From: Limisphaerales bacterium | GTDB lineage: Bacteria > Verrucomicrobiota > Verrucomicrobiia > Limisphaerales > JAKEEH01 | DNA length: 56,356 nt | NCBI GenBank assembly: GCA_022616725.1 | Contig: JAKEEH010000463.1 | Span: 1-56,356 of the forward strand | Reading direction: 5' to 3' | Shown here: positions 26,713 through 36,397 of the stretch, piece after piece | Numbering within the stretch: position 1 is the first letter of the stretch | Layout: each line of letters starts with the position of its first letter | Notes under the pieces: generated by a model | The model's input: only the letters and a program-made list of their open reading frames with translations | Databases searched by the model: none | Told to the model about the DNA's origin: nothing | Position numbers and translations under genes: made by a program

Positions 26713-28548
26713 TTACTGATCCACGGCGGCCTGGCTCGATCGAGGCGGCGGATTGCTCAGATCACGAATGAGTCCAAGATATACCGCCAGCGGAAACTCA
26801 AAAATCCAGTTCTGACCGTCAATCGCCGCCAGCGCATAAGGATACAGTGAGGGAGCCTTGCCGCCAAACTCCACAGCCAGATTCTGTGGCTTGTCTCCAT
26901 TCTTCAATTCGAGGGTGATTTTATATCCTTCTCCCGTAAAACCAAACTCCGCCTTCTGTTCGTCACCGCGGGCGACCCATACGGTCGCGCGCAATTCGCT
27001 GAGCTGGTGCAATGCTTCATCCACCGCTTCACTGACGATCACTCCTTCTGATCCCGGCGCCAGTGTCCATGCGCCTGCAGCGTTCCGCACCAATTGCCGT
27101 GTGTAGCCGTTATGCCGGACACTGACGCGCGTAACCTGGTTCGTGCTGAACGACCACACGCGACGGTCGCGCAATTGCCAGGAGGCATACGGCACTGCCG
27201 CCACCTCGGAAACCGGAACGGTATAGACCGACTTGTCTTCCGCCCCGCGCGCGTACACCGCGTCTCCTCGTTTCATCCCAAGGTCAAGCTGAGCCAGTAG
27301 ACGGTTGGTAACCTGGCCCGACAAATTAGTGATGGTGCTTTTCAGAGAATAGCGGCGGGCGAATGGCTCCAGCCCGTAGGTGGCAAAGTCCGTCACGACA
27401 TCCTTTTCGACGGTGCCTTCCAGCTTGCCCAGCCGGATCAAGCAATCTCTCATGATGTCCGAGTCGGCAAGCGTGCCGTGAGCATCCAGGACGACCCACG
27501 CGCCGTTGAACTGCCGCCGCACGCTGAAGGTTTCGCCGCCGGCATTCGCCACCTCCACTGTATCGACCGCTTCTGGCGCGACCGAAACCAACCGTCGATC
27601 GCGCAATTCGGCCGCCGGAATCTGCAGGGCGTCCACGACCGATTTCGGCACGAGCATTACGTGAGGGCGGCCTGCGCGCCGGAAAAACACCTGCGCCGCG
27701 TCATTCGTCGGACTCTTGCCGAATTGAAATACAGCCGCGTCGTTCGTACCCAACCCGAAAACCAACTCCGTCTCGGGCGGCTGCAGTCCAAAGGTGTCAA
27801 AATCGTCGCGCGGGTGATCACTCACGTATTGAGAAATTCGCGCAGCCCGAATGTTTTGAATCAAATGAAGCACTTTGGCCGTATGCGCGCGCGCCAGAAT
27901 AGGCTTTGTCAGCAAATAAATCTTATTCGTCGGATCAGCCTGTATGGCAAAACTGCGCGCCGCGGACCGCACCTCAATCCGGTCAAAATTCAATCCCGCA
28001 AATGTGATCAGCGTCGGGTCCCGCCAGTCGTTGGCGACCCGAGGGATCTGATCGAGGATATCGGCGCCAACCACATGCACGCCCGGTGAATTATTAACCT
28101 GCACATAAATCTGATCCCCGACCGCGGTTTTCGAGCCGAACAGGATTTCGAGGCGCTGGGCACCCTGCTGGAGCGTGATCGTGGCCACAGGCACATCCAG
28201 GCCGTAAGCGGCCACGGAGCGTTTGGCCTGGGCCAACTCCTCGAGCGAAATCAGAGTCTGGCTCCGCAAACTGGAGAGGGAGCGAAGGAACGCTTCAATG
28301 GTATGGGGTTGGGCAGAATAAGCCAGCGGCGCGGTGAGACTCCAGAGGCCGTTCGTGCGCTCGACGCGGAGCAGAAACTGGTTCGTGCGCCGAATCTGAA
28401 TCGCCGAGACCTCGGTAGCCTTCACAGGCACCAGCGCCGGGGGAGCGGCCGGATTGGCCGTGCTCTTGTGTCGTTCCTCGTAAAAGTAAATGAAACCGAA
28501 CAGCAGTCCGGCGCAAACAAGCAGCGCGCAAGTCGTCTTCCAGTTCAT
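26713..28548 (-). CDS. DUF4340 domain protein of the Gld-like transporter operon
   Basis: A 611-aa protein with an N-terminal membrane anchor (CALLVCAGLLFGFIYFYEE) and a periplasmic body carrying repeated beta-rich DUF4340 units (around 70-330 and again after 400). Segments such as VATITLQQGAQRLEILFGS and RDRRLVSVAPEAVDTVEV are family-like. DUF4340 genes typically follow GldG-like genes. Here the start is 4 bp from the GldG-like stop. The function is unknown; it probably forms a stator or periplasmic subunit with the transporter. Confidence 0.8.
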   Translation of the reverse strand: MNWKTTCALLVCAGLLFGFIYFYEERHKSTANPAAPPALVPVKATEVSAIQIRRTNQFLLRVERTNGLWSLTAPLAYSAQPHTIEAFLRSLSSLRSQTLISLEELAQAKRSVAAYGLDVPVATITLQQGAQRLEILFGSKTAVGDQIYVQVNNSPGVHVVGADILDQIPRVANDWRDPTLITFAGLNFDRIEVRSAARSFAIQADPTNKIYLLTKPILARAHTAKVLHLIQNIRAARISQYVSDHPRDDFDTFGLQPPETELVFGLGTNDAAVFQFGKSPTNDAAQVFFRRAGRPHVMLVPKSVVDALQIPAAELRDRRLVSVAPEAVDTVEVANAGGETFSVRRQFNGAWVVLDAHGTLADSDIMRDCLIRLGKLEGTVEKDVVTDFATYGLEPFARRYSLKSTITNLSGQVTNRLLAQLDLGMKRGDAVYARGAEDKSVYTVPVSEVAAVPYASWQLRDRRVWSFSTNQVTRVSVRHNGYTRQLVRNAAGAWTLAPGSEGVIVSEAVDEALHQLSELRATVWVARGDEQKAEFGFTGEGYKITLELKNGDKPQNLAVEFGGKAPSLYPYALAAIDGQNWIFEFPLAVYLGLIRDLSNPPPRSSQAAVDQ

Positions 28549-28551
28549 GGC

Positions 28552-30066
28552 TCAATGACGGCGCTGGACCCAAACGATGGCGCCCAACAACAAAACCGTC
28601 CCAGGCATCCCTAACAACAACATTAGACGCGCCGCAGTCACCTGCGATTTAGTCATGATTAATCGAAATTCCGGGATGGGCTTGGCGGCGAGCGATCCCA
28701 GCAATTCCGACCGGTCGAGGAGCCAATTGATTGCCAGCGTGGCAAAATCGCGATTGGCCGCTGAATCCAGCATGTTGTTTCCCAGGAAAATTGAGTCGCC
28801 CACCGCGACCATCCGCGTGGTGCCTCGCTCTGAGGTCAGCCCCGGGAGCTTGCCCTTCTCCACCGCCACCGCGATGGAGATATTGGTCCGCAGATCGCCG
28901 GGGCTTGGCATCGGAATGCCATTTTTGTCAAAGTCAGTGTTTAGAGTGGCGCTGGAAGACGTGAAAACCACCTCGGTCACAACCGGCGCACCGGCTTTGG
29001 TGGCAACGCGGTCCGATTTACGCAACGAGCGCGGCAGCATCACGTGCAGACTGGAGTTGACCAGCGGCGCCGTGATGGGGTGTGTGCTGAAATCACTGAT
29101 CCTCAGGTCGTTGCCATCCACGGAATGCGCAATGTCCCGCGCGGCGTCGCGCCCGACCAAAACCCCCCATTCGCCCAGCACGCGCTCCAGTCCGATGTCC
29201 CGCGTCGCCGAAAATATGTTGAACATCACCAGCGCCCGCCCGCCGTTGTTCAGATAAGCTTGTATTCTTTCGAGTTCTGGCTCGCTCAAGCGGTGTCTCG
29301 GGCCCGCGATTATCAAGAGACTGCAATCGGAGGGAATGTCATTCGTCCCCAACGTGGAGAAAACGGACCATTCGACGTTATTGTCCTTCAAAATTCCGGC
29401 AAACTTCGAAAAGCCCATCTGCGAATCGGTGCCGTCACGCCCTTCCACCACGTGTTCCCCGTGCCCGGTCAAAAAATAGGCCTTGAGCGAACGCGCGCTG
29501 GTGATGCTGTAAATGGCGGACGTAAACAGCAGTTCGCCCTTAAAAGAACTGCGCCGCACTTCCCGGCTCTTGCCCGACATCAGCGGCTCAAGGTCCAGGT
29601 CGGACAGTTCCCTTTCATGGACGATCTTGTAGCGGCCATTGCAATCGAAGATCACAATGTTCTTATCCGTGGGCCCGGAGAGCTTATATTTGAGTTTCAC
29701 CAATTGTGCCCCGGCGGGATCTCGGGTGTAATCGACCGTCTCCACTCCGATGCGCCCGTTGGCAAACTTATATTCCTGCAACAGATCATTGACCATGTCG
29801 TATAACGACGAGGTGTCCTGGCGATCGTAATAAACTATGACGTGAATATTGTTCGTCACCGATTGCAGAATCCGCTTGGTTTGGGGGCTCAGTTCGTTCT
29901 GCGCGAAATTGGAGATCGGAATGCGCCGGTAATGTCTGGCCCCTAAATAGTTGGCCATGGTCACTACGGCAATCAGGGCCAGCACCGACAGGAACACATT
30001 CAGGCTGATCGTCCATCGGCGAGCCAGGGAAAAGCTGGGCGGCGGCGATTTCGACTTCATGCTCAT
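28552..30066 (-). CDS. GldG-like ABC transporter auxiliary subunit
   Basis: A 504-aa protein with an N-terminal membrane helix (ISLNVFLSVLALIAVVTMANY), a large periplasmic domain related to ABC_transp_aux (HVIVYYDRQDTSSLYDMVNDLL near 95) and a C-terminal helix (LLLGMPGTVLLLGAIVWV). In Bacteroidota GldG is part of the GldA/GldF/GldG gliding complex. In Verrucomicrobiota the same trio exists without proven gliding. Its start overlaps the permease stop by 4 bp, which implies coupled translation. Confidence 0.85.
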   Translation of the reverse strand: MSMKSKSPPPSFSLARRWTISLNVFLSVLALIAVVTMANYLGARHYRRIPISNFAQNELSPQTKRILQSVTNNIHVIVYYDRQDTSSLYDMVNDLLQEYKFANGRIGVETVDYTRDPAGAQLVKLKYKLSGPTDKNIVIFDCNGRYKIVHERELSDLDLEPLMSGKSREVRRSSFKGELLFTSAIYSITSARSLKAYFLTGHGEHVVEGRDGTDSQMGFSKFAGILKDNNVEWSVFSTLGTNDIPSDCSLLIIAGPRHRLSEPELERIQAYLNNGGRALVMFNIFSATRDIGLERVLGEWGVLVGRDAARDIAHSVDGNDLRISDFSTHPITAPLVNSSLHVMLPRSLRKSDRVATKAGAPVVTEVVFTSSSATLNTDFDKNGIPMPSPGDLRTNISIAVAVEKGKLPGLTSERGTTRMVAVGDSIFLGNNMLDSAANRDFATLAINWLLDRSELLGSLAAKPIPEFRLIMTKSQVTAARLMLLLGMPGTVLLLGAIVWVQRRH

Positions 30067-30818
30067 TTCCAGCGGCGGCTTTCTATGACCTTGAAGGTCA
30101 GGAACAAAAACAACGCAGTGAGGCTCAGGTAAAATACCAGTGGCCGCGTATCGATCACGCCCCGGGCGAAATCCTTCATGTGCTCAATTAAACCGACGTG
30201 GCTCAGCAACTGCGCTTCCCAGCCGGTTTGAGTCGAAAACACCATGGCGATAAAGCTCATCAGAAACAACGCCGCGCCGCCAGCGATGCTAACCATGGCG
30301 GCAATAATCTGATTGCGCGTCATTGCCGAAGCGAAGCAGCCCATTGACATATACAAAAAGCCCAGCAGCACTACTCCGAGGAAGGTCGTTCCGATCGTCG
30401 CCGGGTCCAGCAGCGTCGTATCGCGGCTGTAGTAGCGCACCACCGCCAGACTGCCGAGCGAGGGCAACCAAAGAAGAATATAAAATATCAGCGCTCCGGT
30501 GAATTTCGCCAGCACGACCTGCGCGTCGCTGACCGGCGCGGTCATCAATGTCTCGAACGTTCCCGACGACTTTTCCATCGCAAACGAACGCATCGTAATC
30601 ACCGGCGGGGCCAGCAGGACGATCATCCAGAAATAAATAGTGCCATAGAACAGCTCGGTAACCGGGCGGTCGGTGGCTTGGGCTTTCAATGCGACGATTA
30701 GATTGTTGAAGCTGGCGCCGAAGAGAAAAGCGGCGCACGCGATCACCACGTAACCTGTCCACGAACAAAAATGCGAGCTCAATTCACGTCGAATCAGCGT
30801 CCAATACACTTGCATCAA
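30063..30818 (-). CDS. ABC-2 type permease, GldF-like
   Basis: A 251-aa ABC-2 family membrane subunit with six hydrophobic segments. The first is near VVIACAAFLFGASFNNLI, and the last (LTALFLFLTFKVIESRRW) ends in a basic tail. MRSFAMEKSSGTFETLMTAPVSDAQVVLAKF is the conserved cytoplasmic coupling region. It overlaps the ATPase stop by 4 bp and the GldG-like start by 4 bp, so it is the membrane channel of this operon. Confidence 0.88.
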   Translation of the reverse strand: MMQVYWTLIRRELSSHFCSWTGYVVIACAAFLFGASFNNLIVALKAQATDRPVTELFYGTIYFWMIVLLAPPVITMRSFAMEKSSGTFETLMTAPVSDAQVVLAKFTGALIFYILLWLPSLGSLAVVRYYSRDTTLLDPATIGTTFLGVVLLGFLYMSMGCFASAMTRNQIIAAMVSIAGGAALFLMSFIAMVFSTQTGWEAQLLSHVGLIEHMKDFARGVIDTRPLVFYLSLTALFLFLTFKVIESRRWK

Positions 30819-31780
30819 CTCGCTTCCTCCTCTTTTTCGCCGTGCGTCACGCGCACGAAGATGTCTTCCAGCGAATGGCGGCTGCGTGTCAACTCACGCA
30901 TCTGCCACCCTTGCGCGCAGACCGAGGCAAAGACTTGCGGGCGCAAATCGACGCCCGGCTGCCCGGTCAGAGAGCACCGGATATAATCTCCGTCCACAGG
31001 GGCAAGGTCGAAATGTTCAATTTCCGGCATCTGTTCCCAGCAGGCTTTCAGTTCGGCCACGGGCGCAGCAATCTCTGCGATGACCTGCCCGCGATCGCTC
31101 ATGAGGTGTTGCAGATTCTCCGTCGTGTCCGCAGCAAGTATTCGGCCCTGGTGCAAAATCAGGACCCGGTTGCACGTCATCTCGACTTCCGGGAGAATAT
31201 GCGTTGAGATCAGCACCGTGTGCTTCTGTCCGAGGTCCTTGATCAATTGACGCACGGCGCGAATCTGGTTTGGGTCCAGCCCAATAGTGGGTTCATCAAG
31301 GATAATTAGTTCCGGCTCGTGAATCAGCGCGTCGGCCAGGCCCACGCGCTGCTGGTAACCTTTCGAGAGGTGGCCGATGATTTTGCGGTGCACTTCCGCC
31401 AATCCGCACTGCTGCATCACGATCTCTGCCCGTTCCCGGCAGCGGTTGCGAGTTAAGCCCTTCAAAGCCCCGCGAAACCGCAGGTACTCGCGCACGCGCA
31501 TGTCCCGGTGCAGCGGGTTGTTTTCGGGCATGTAGCCGATGCGCCGCCGGACCTCGTCAGCCTCGGTAAAAACGTCGTGCTCCGCCACGCGAACGGTGCC
31601 GGCGCTAGCAGGCATGTAGCACGAGAGAATACGCATGATCGTGCTCTTGCCCGCGCCATTCGGGCCGAGCAGGCCGACGATTTCACCACGCGAGACGTTG
31701 AACGACACATCGGTCACGGCGGTGTGTCCGGCATACCGTTTCGTAAGGTTCTCAACTTGTATCATCAGTCCATCGCCCAT
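30815..31780 (-). CDS. ABC transporter ATPase, GldA-like
   Basis: A 321-aa ABC ATPase of the ABC-2 exporter group. It has Walker A GPNGAGKST, signature LSKGYQQRVGLADAL, Walker B LIILDEPTIGLDP and the H-loop STHILPEVE. A ~90-residue C-terminal domain follows the ATPase core. An alternative ATG lies 15 nt downstream (31765), directly before IQVENLTKRY. It is the first gene of the operon with GldF/GldG-like, DUF4340 and AsmA-like proteins. Confidence 0.9.
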   Translation of the reverse strand: MGDGLMIQVENLTKRYAGHTAVTDVSFNVSRGEIVGLLGPNGAGKSTIMRILSCYMPASAGTVRVAEHDVFTEADEVRRRIGYMPENNPLHRDMRVREYLRFRGALKGLTRNRCRERAEIVMQQCGLAEVHRKIIGHLSKGYQQRVGLADALIHEPELIILDEPTIGLDPNQIRAVRQLIKDLGQKHTVLISTHILPEVEMTCNRVLILHQGRILAADTTENLQHLMSDRGQVIAEIAAPVAELKACWEQMPEIEHFDLAPVDGDYIRCSLTGQPGVDLRPQVFASVCAQGWQMRELTRSRHSLEDIFVRVTHGEKEEEAS

Positions 31781-31792
31781 GGCTCAAACCAC

Positions 31793-31822
31793 AGTCTAGC
31801 CAGCGAAAAACAACAGAGCCAA
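31793..31822 (-). promoter_or_regulatory. Possible promoter of the Gld-like operon
   Basis: On the minus strand ttggct (31822-31817), an 18-bp spacer and tagact (31798-31793) precede the ATPase gene with a leader of only about 6 nt. Both boxes match consensus at 4 of 6 positions, so the call is tentative. Confidence 0.35.
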
Positions 31823-31866
31823 TAAAAACTCGATTTTGCGAGCGTACTCGCCCGCGCACATTCCTG

Positions 31867-33333
31867 TCACCGCAGCCTCATCTCCACGGTTTGTTGCACC
31901 AGTTCAAGGTAGGGCCCGCGGCGCCGTGGATAGATAATGTCCAGTTGCGCCTTCTCGCCCTTTGCCTTGGCATAGAGTTGCTTCGCGGTCGCCAAGACAC
32001 TGGTCGATGCCTGGCCATCGATCCGGCTGATCACCATCCCTTTTTGCAGCTCTGCCGCGGGACTCCCGCGCTCGACCCCCGCCACAAGCAAGCCTTCCAC
32101 CCGGGGAAATCCGAAGCTTTGTGCCAGCTCCGGCGTCAATTCCTGGACCGATGCACCCGTGCGAGCGCGAATCAATTCCGCATTGAAAAAGCTCCGTTCG
32201 GGCACCATGCGCACGTCAATGCGCTTTTGGCTATCACCCCGTGCTACCGTGAGTTTGACTTTCCTGGTTTGCGTTGTCGTGTCGCCCTCTTTCGACGATG
32301 CATCCGTCCGTCGCAATTCCTCGATAAAGTCCATGAAACTGCGTGGTTTCTTTCCATTTACCTGCAGGATCTCATCGCCCGGTTTCAAGCCGGCCTTGCC
32401 GGCCGGGCTCTCGTTCTGCACTGACATCACCTGCAATGGCGAACCGCCGGGCCGGACCCGCGCGCCAAACCACAGCGACTCCAGGCCTTCCGGCGAATAG
32501 ATTTCTGAAATAGCCGCGGACACGCGCTTAACCGGAATGGCGAAACCGATGCCCTGGCCTTCGCGATAAATCGCGACGTTAATTCCGATCAGTTCTCCCC
32601 GAAGGTTCACCAGCGGTCCTCCGCTGTTGCCGGGGTTGATGGCGGCATCAGTCTGAAGCCAATCCAACACGTCCATCGGTTCACCTTCCGCCGGTGGCCG
32701 ACGGCTTTTCGAGCTGAGAATGCCCCGGCTCACCGAACCGCCAAGCCCGAACGGGTTGCCGAGAGCGAGCACAGTCTCGCCGAGCAGCAGATCGTCATCG
32801 GCGGCAAATTTTACCGCTTTGAACTTCACCTGGTTGGTAGTTCTGATTTTCAAAAGCGCGACGTCCGTCAGCGAGCTGAAATTCATCGCGTCCGCCTCAT
32901 ACTCGCGCCCGTCCATGGTTTTGATTGTGATGCGCGTCGCTCGTCCAACCACGTGATAGTTCGTCAAGACGAATCCTTCCTCGTCGATAATCACCCCCGA
33001 GCCAAGGCTGTGCGCGGTATTGGGCGGACGCCGCCGATAATAGGGCCCAAAAAATTCACGGAACAAGTCCTCGACCGGATTTCTCACCTCCACCACCGTC
33101 TCTGTGGCGATATTCACGACTGCGGGCATGACCAGTTGCACGGCATCCACCACTGCATCCCGTCGAATATCCGGAGTCGCCGCGGTTGAATCGTGTGGCC
33201 CGACAAGACTGAACCCTAAAAATATTGCCGTGACCGACGCGAGGGCACTCCGCCCCGCGTGCGACCGCCGCCGGTAAACGGACAGGGGCGAGACCGCCCG
33301 CGCTCCTTCCGCCGATCCACTCAGTTCAGTCAT
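31867..33333 (-). CDS. HtrA/DegP-like periplasmic serine protease
   Basis: About 488 aa. An N-terminal hydrophobic segment (ASVTAIFLGFSLVGP) directs export. The trypsin-like domain shows the triad His (TNYHVVG), Asp (TDVALLKI) and Ser (GNSGGPL). Two PDZ domains follow (SPAGKAGLKPGDEILQVNGK and VERGSPAAELQKGMVISRI). It degrades or guards misfolded envelope proteins. The ATG at 33333 has GGGGAG eight or nine bases upstream and is preferred over the longer open frame to 33492. A C-terminal tail after PDZ2 is basic. Confidence 0.92.
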   Translation of the reverse strand: MTELSGSAEGARAVSPLSVYRRRSHAGRSALASVTAIFLGFSLVGPHDSTAATPDIRRDAVVDAVQLVMPAVVNIATETVVEVRNPVEDLFREFFGPYYRRRPPNTAHSLGSGVIIDEEGFVLTNYHVVGRATRITIKTMDGREYEADAMNFSSLTDVALLKIRTTNQVKFKAVKFAADDDLLLGETVLALGNPFGLGGSVSRGILSSKSRRPPAEGEPMDVLDWLQTDAAINPGNSGGPLVNLRGELIGINVAIYREGQGIGFAIPVKRVSAAISEIYSPEGLESLWFGARVRPGGSPLQVMSVQNESPAGKAGLKPGDEILQVNGKKPRSFMDFIEELRRTDASSKEGDTTTQTRKVKLTVARGDSQKRIDVRMVPERSFFNAELIRARTGASVQELTPELAQSFGFPRVEGLLVAGVERGSPAAELQKGMVISRIDGQASTSVLATAKQLYAKAKGEKAQLDIIYPRRRGPYLELVQQTVEMRLR

Positions 33334-33656
33334 GTTGCTCTCCCCGCGGTGCAAGGCGCTCCGCTTGCCGGGTGCTACCTCAGTCTGCAAAAGCGGGCTG
33401 GAAATGGCAAGGCCGGGCAACCGCGGGCGACACGCCGCGGCAACGGCATTGGTATTGAAGCGACCCTCGTCATTTTTTTCACTTCCTTTCAATTTCTTTC
33501 AATTCTGGTCGGTTTTTGCCTGACCTCGTCCAGGGTTGCGTCCGTTGGCGTTTCGGCCCCCACCCCCAAAAGCGTTCATTTCTGTTCTTTTCACCGTATC
33601 GCGCGCCAGCCTCATTTTCCATTCGCCTCAACATGCTGATGTCTTAACTTGAGGCG
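33334..33656. other. Divergent intergenic region
   Basis: About 320 bp between the divergent protease and spermidine-synthase-like genes. The T/C-rich stretch at 33470-33520 (ttttttcacttcctttcaatttctttc) is unlike the surrounding GC-rich DNA. No convincing promoter for the right-hand gene was found: ttaact at 33644-33649 lies at the right distance from its ATG but lacks a -35. Confidence 0.45.
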
Positions 33657-34574
33657 ATGGCCAAAGCGTTTTGGACCGCGACGTGGATGTTGCTCTGCTG
33701 GATGGCAGCGCGCGTCGAGGCTGCGCCGCCGGTGACGGTATTTGAAACGACGTCGGCCTATCATAACATCATCGTTTACGATCAGGACGGTATTCGCGTT
33801 TTGAGTTTCGACGGGTCAATGGAAACGAAAATGTCGCTGCGTTACCCGCTCCGAGGGCATTTTGAATACACCGAATTCTTTCACGTGCCCTGGATCTGGA
33901 ACAACCAGATGACGAACATCCTCATGATCGGCCTGGGCGGGGGAAGCACGCAGCGCTCCTATTCGCATTACTATCCTTATTTGACCGTGGAGACGGTGGA
34001 GATCGACCCGATGGTGGTGCAGGTCGCTTCGAACTATTTTCATTTCAAGGAGTCGCCCCGGCAAAAGGTGCACGTGTCGGACGGGCGGGTATTCCTGCGG
34101 CGGACGGAGAAGATTTACGGGGCGATTTTGATGGATGCCTACGTCGAGAATCGTTACGGCTCATCGATTCCATATCACCTCGCGACGAAGGAATTCTTCG
34201 AGCTGGCGGCACGGCATCTGCCGACCAACGGCGTCTTATGTTACAACATCATCGGCACGATGGACGGCTGGAAGGCGGATCTGGTCGGCGCGATTTACAC
34301 GACTTTGAAAACGGTTTTTCCGCAGGTGTATTTTTTTCCGGCGAGGGAATCACGCAATGTGGTGGTGGTGGCAACGCGGTCGCCCGAACCAATGGTGTCG
34401 GCAACGCTTTACGCTCGAGCCACCGCCCTGATCAATTCGCGGCGGATAACTCTCGATACATTTCGCAACCGGCTCTATTCCTTTCGCACCGCGCCCCCTG
34501 CCAACCACCTCCGCAGCCCGCTGTTGACGGACGATTTCGCCCCGGTGGACGGCTTGCTGCGGGTCGGGGAGTAA
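33657..34574 (+). CDS. Exported spermidine-synthase-like methyltransferase-fold protein
   Basis: A 305-aa protein with a hydrophobic signal-like N-terminus (about 1-22) and a spermidine-synthase fold. The SAM-type loop is LMIGLGGGSTQRS, followed by VETVEIDPMVVQVA and HVSDGRVFLRR. In true SpeE the next strand carries the catalytic DxTDP. Here it reads MDAYVENRYGSSIPYHL, so polyamine synthesis is not supported. This resembles the large group of spermidine-synthase-like proteins of unknown substrate. Export of a SAM- or dcSAM-dependent enzyme would be odd, so the N-terminus may be a membrane anchor. Confidence 0.75.
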   Translation: MAKAFWTATWMLLCWMAARVEAAPPVTVFETTSAYHNIIVYDQDGIRVLSFDGSMETKMSLRYPLRGHFEYTEFFHVPWIWNNQMTNILMIGLGGGSTQRSYSHYYPYLTVETVEIDPMVVQVASNYFHFKESPRQKVHVSDGRVFLRRTEKIYGAILMDAYVENRYGSSIPYHLATKEFFELAARHLPTNGVLCYNIIGTMDGWKADLVGAIYTTLKTVFPQVYFFPARESRNVVVVATRSPEPMVSATLYARATALINSRRITLDTFRNRLYSFRTAPPANHLRSPLLTDDFAPVDGLLRVGE

Positions 34575-35377
34575 TGGAAGAATTCAGCGCTGGTTCCAAA
34601 GTTGTCCTGCTTGACTTGGCCTCACCCATTCTCGCAGCAGCGACTTCACTGATTCCAAACTGTCTCTCTCCTTTGAGCGTTGTTCGCAGGTTCGCCAGTT
34701 CAAGCGCATCAGAAAAATTGCGCTGACCTCAATCAAACCTTCTGTTTTCACGGCTCAGGCATGCTCCGCGCCAATGTCACTGGAAAGTTTTGTGGACAAA
34801 TCTTGCCAGTGAATTCACCTCCAAATTATCGCAAACTGTTTAGGTATGACACGAATTGTCATTTTTGGACTGCGAGATGGAGGCGGCGCGGGGGCACCGC
34901 TGCCGCACCGCGGCGCAGACGCACCCAATCCCTTCCTTGTTTCGCGCGTACCTTGTCAACCAATGCCAAGCTGTAAACGTCTCATGAACTCCAGCGCGTC
35001 GTCGCCGACACCCGCAAGCAACTCAACCAGCTCTTCGTCGAACCTTCCTTCATCGATGAATCGCCAGATGCAACGCAAAGCAATCAAATCCGTGGAACCA
35101 GCGCATCGTCAGAACCATTTCCGACCGGTCGAGAGTCGGTCTGAGGCCATTTTCCTAAGGAATTCGCAACTTTCGTCCCGACCTGTCGGTTTTTTGCCCC
35201 GCACTGCGAACGTTCCTTCTTCCTCGGGCAGAAGGTCAGGGAGAGGGCAAATGCCGCCAGGGCGCCGGCATTGAATTCGAGTTGCGGATGACCTCCGGTT
35301 ACGCGACAAATCAAGCGTGAAGCCTTTTCCTTGCGCAACTCCAGGCGCCAAACGCATGCGGCGTGCTCCTGCCTCCG
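34575..35377. other. Intergenic region, possible decayed coding fragment
   Basis: About 800 bp with no supported gene. 34977-35144 is open on the plus strand for 55 codons without a start and has protein-like composition (ELQRVVADTRKQLNQLF, then VEPSFIDE), perhaps a decayed fragment. A 7-bp-arm hairpin (tcactgg at 34777-34783, ccagtga at 34806-34812) is also present. Confidence 0.4.
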
Positions 35378-36391
35378 ATGAAAGCCGCGATCATTGACGC
35401 TCCCCGACGGATGCGCGTTGGCGAGTGCAACGCCCCCGAGCCGGGGCGTGGCGAAGTGGTCGTGCGCGTGCGCGCCGCGGGCATTTGCGCTGGTGATTTA
35501 TACATTTACGTGGGCAAAAATCCTTATGCCAATTACCCGCGCATCGCCGGCCACGAAATCTGCGGAACGGTGGAGAAGGTCGGGCCGGAGGTCTCGGGAA
35601 TTTCGCAGGGGAGTGTAGTGGTCGTTGAGCCATTCATCGGCTGCGGCAAGTGTTACCCATGCCGCGTCGGCAAATCCAATTGCTGCGCGAACCTTGGCCT
35701 CATCGGCACCAACCTTCCCGGCGGCTACGCTGAATTTGTCGTGGCCCCGGCGCGCAACATTCACCCGGTGCCAGCCGGCTTGCCGCCAGTGATCGCCTCA
35801 TTCGCCGAGCCCCTTGCCATTGGCGTGCAAGCCTGTCGCCGCGCCGAAGTGAAGCCAGGCGAAGACGTGCTGATCCTCGGTTGCGGTCCTATTGGCTTGG
35901 CATTGATCGAAGTCGCCAAAGCCCGCGGTGCGCGCGTGGTCGCCGCCGACGTTTCCGAATCGCGGCTCGCTTTCGCCCGCACCCTTGGCGCGGAGGTTCT
36001 GAAAGCTGACAAAGAGCTGACGCGGAAAGTCCTCGAGCAAACCAACGGCGAAGGTGCAGCCGTCGTGATCGAAGCGACGGGCAATCCCGAAGCCATGGAG
36101 CAAACAGTCGAGTTGGTCGCCAGCGGGGGCCGCATCGTAATTGTTGGTCTCGTCAGGAAAGGCGTGAATATTTCGATTCCGGGTCTCGACATCACGCGCA
36201 AGGAGATGACGCTGCTCGGTTCGCGCGCTTCGGTGAACTGTTTTCCAGAAGCCCTGCAATTACTCGCCAGCGGGAAAATCCAGTATCCGAAAGTCGCCAC
36301 CCAATTGAGCATGTGGGAGGCGCCCGCAGTGTTTGAGAAATTGGTGAACGACCCGGCGTCGATGCACAAAGGCGTGCTAGTGATTGATTGA
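35378..36391 (+). CDS. Zinc-dependent medium-chain dehydrogenase
   Basis: About 337 aa, MDR superfamily, polyol/threonine-dehydrogenase-like. Catalytic zinc ligands appear in GICAGDLY (Cys) and AGHEICG (His-Glu). The structural zinc loop GCGKCYPCRVGKSNCC has four Cys. The NAD fold is LILGCGPIGLALIEVAKARG. The ATG at 35378 gives the standard N-terminus MKAAIIDAPRR. It is the first gene of the sugar operon, so it probably oxidises a sugar or a sugar acid. No specific substrate can be named. Confidence 0.9.
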   Translation: MKAAIIDAPRRMRVGECNAPEPGRGEVVVRVRAAGICAGDLYIYVGKNPYANYPRIAGHEICGTVEKVGPEVSGISQGSVVVVEPFIGCGKCYPCRVGKSNCCANLGLIGTNLPGGYAEFVVAPARNIHPVPAGLPPVIASFAEPLAIGVQACRRAEVKPGEDVLILGCGPIGLALIEVAKARGARVVAADVSESRLAFARTLGAEVLKADKELTRKVLEQTNGEGAAVVIEATGNPEAMEQTVELVASGGRIVIVGLVRKGVNISIPGLDITRKEMTLLGSRASVNCFPEALQLLASGKIQYPKVATQLSMWEAPAVFEKLVNDPASMHKGVLVID

Positions 36392-36397
36392 GTTCGG

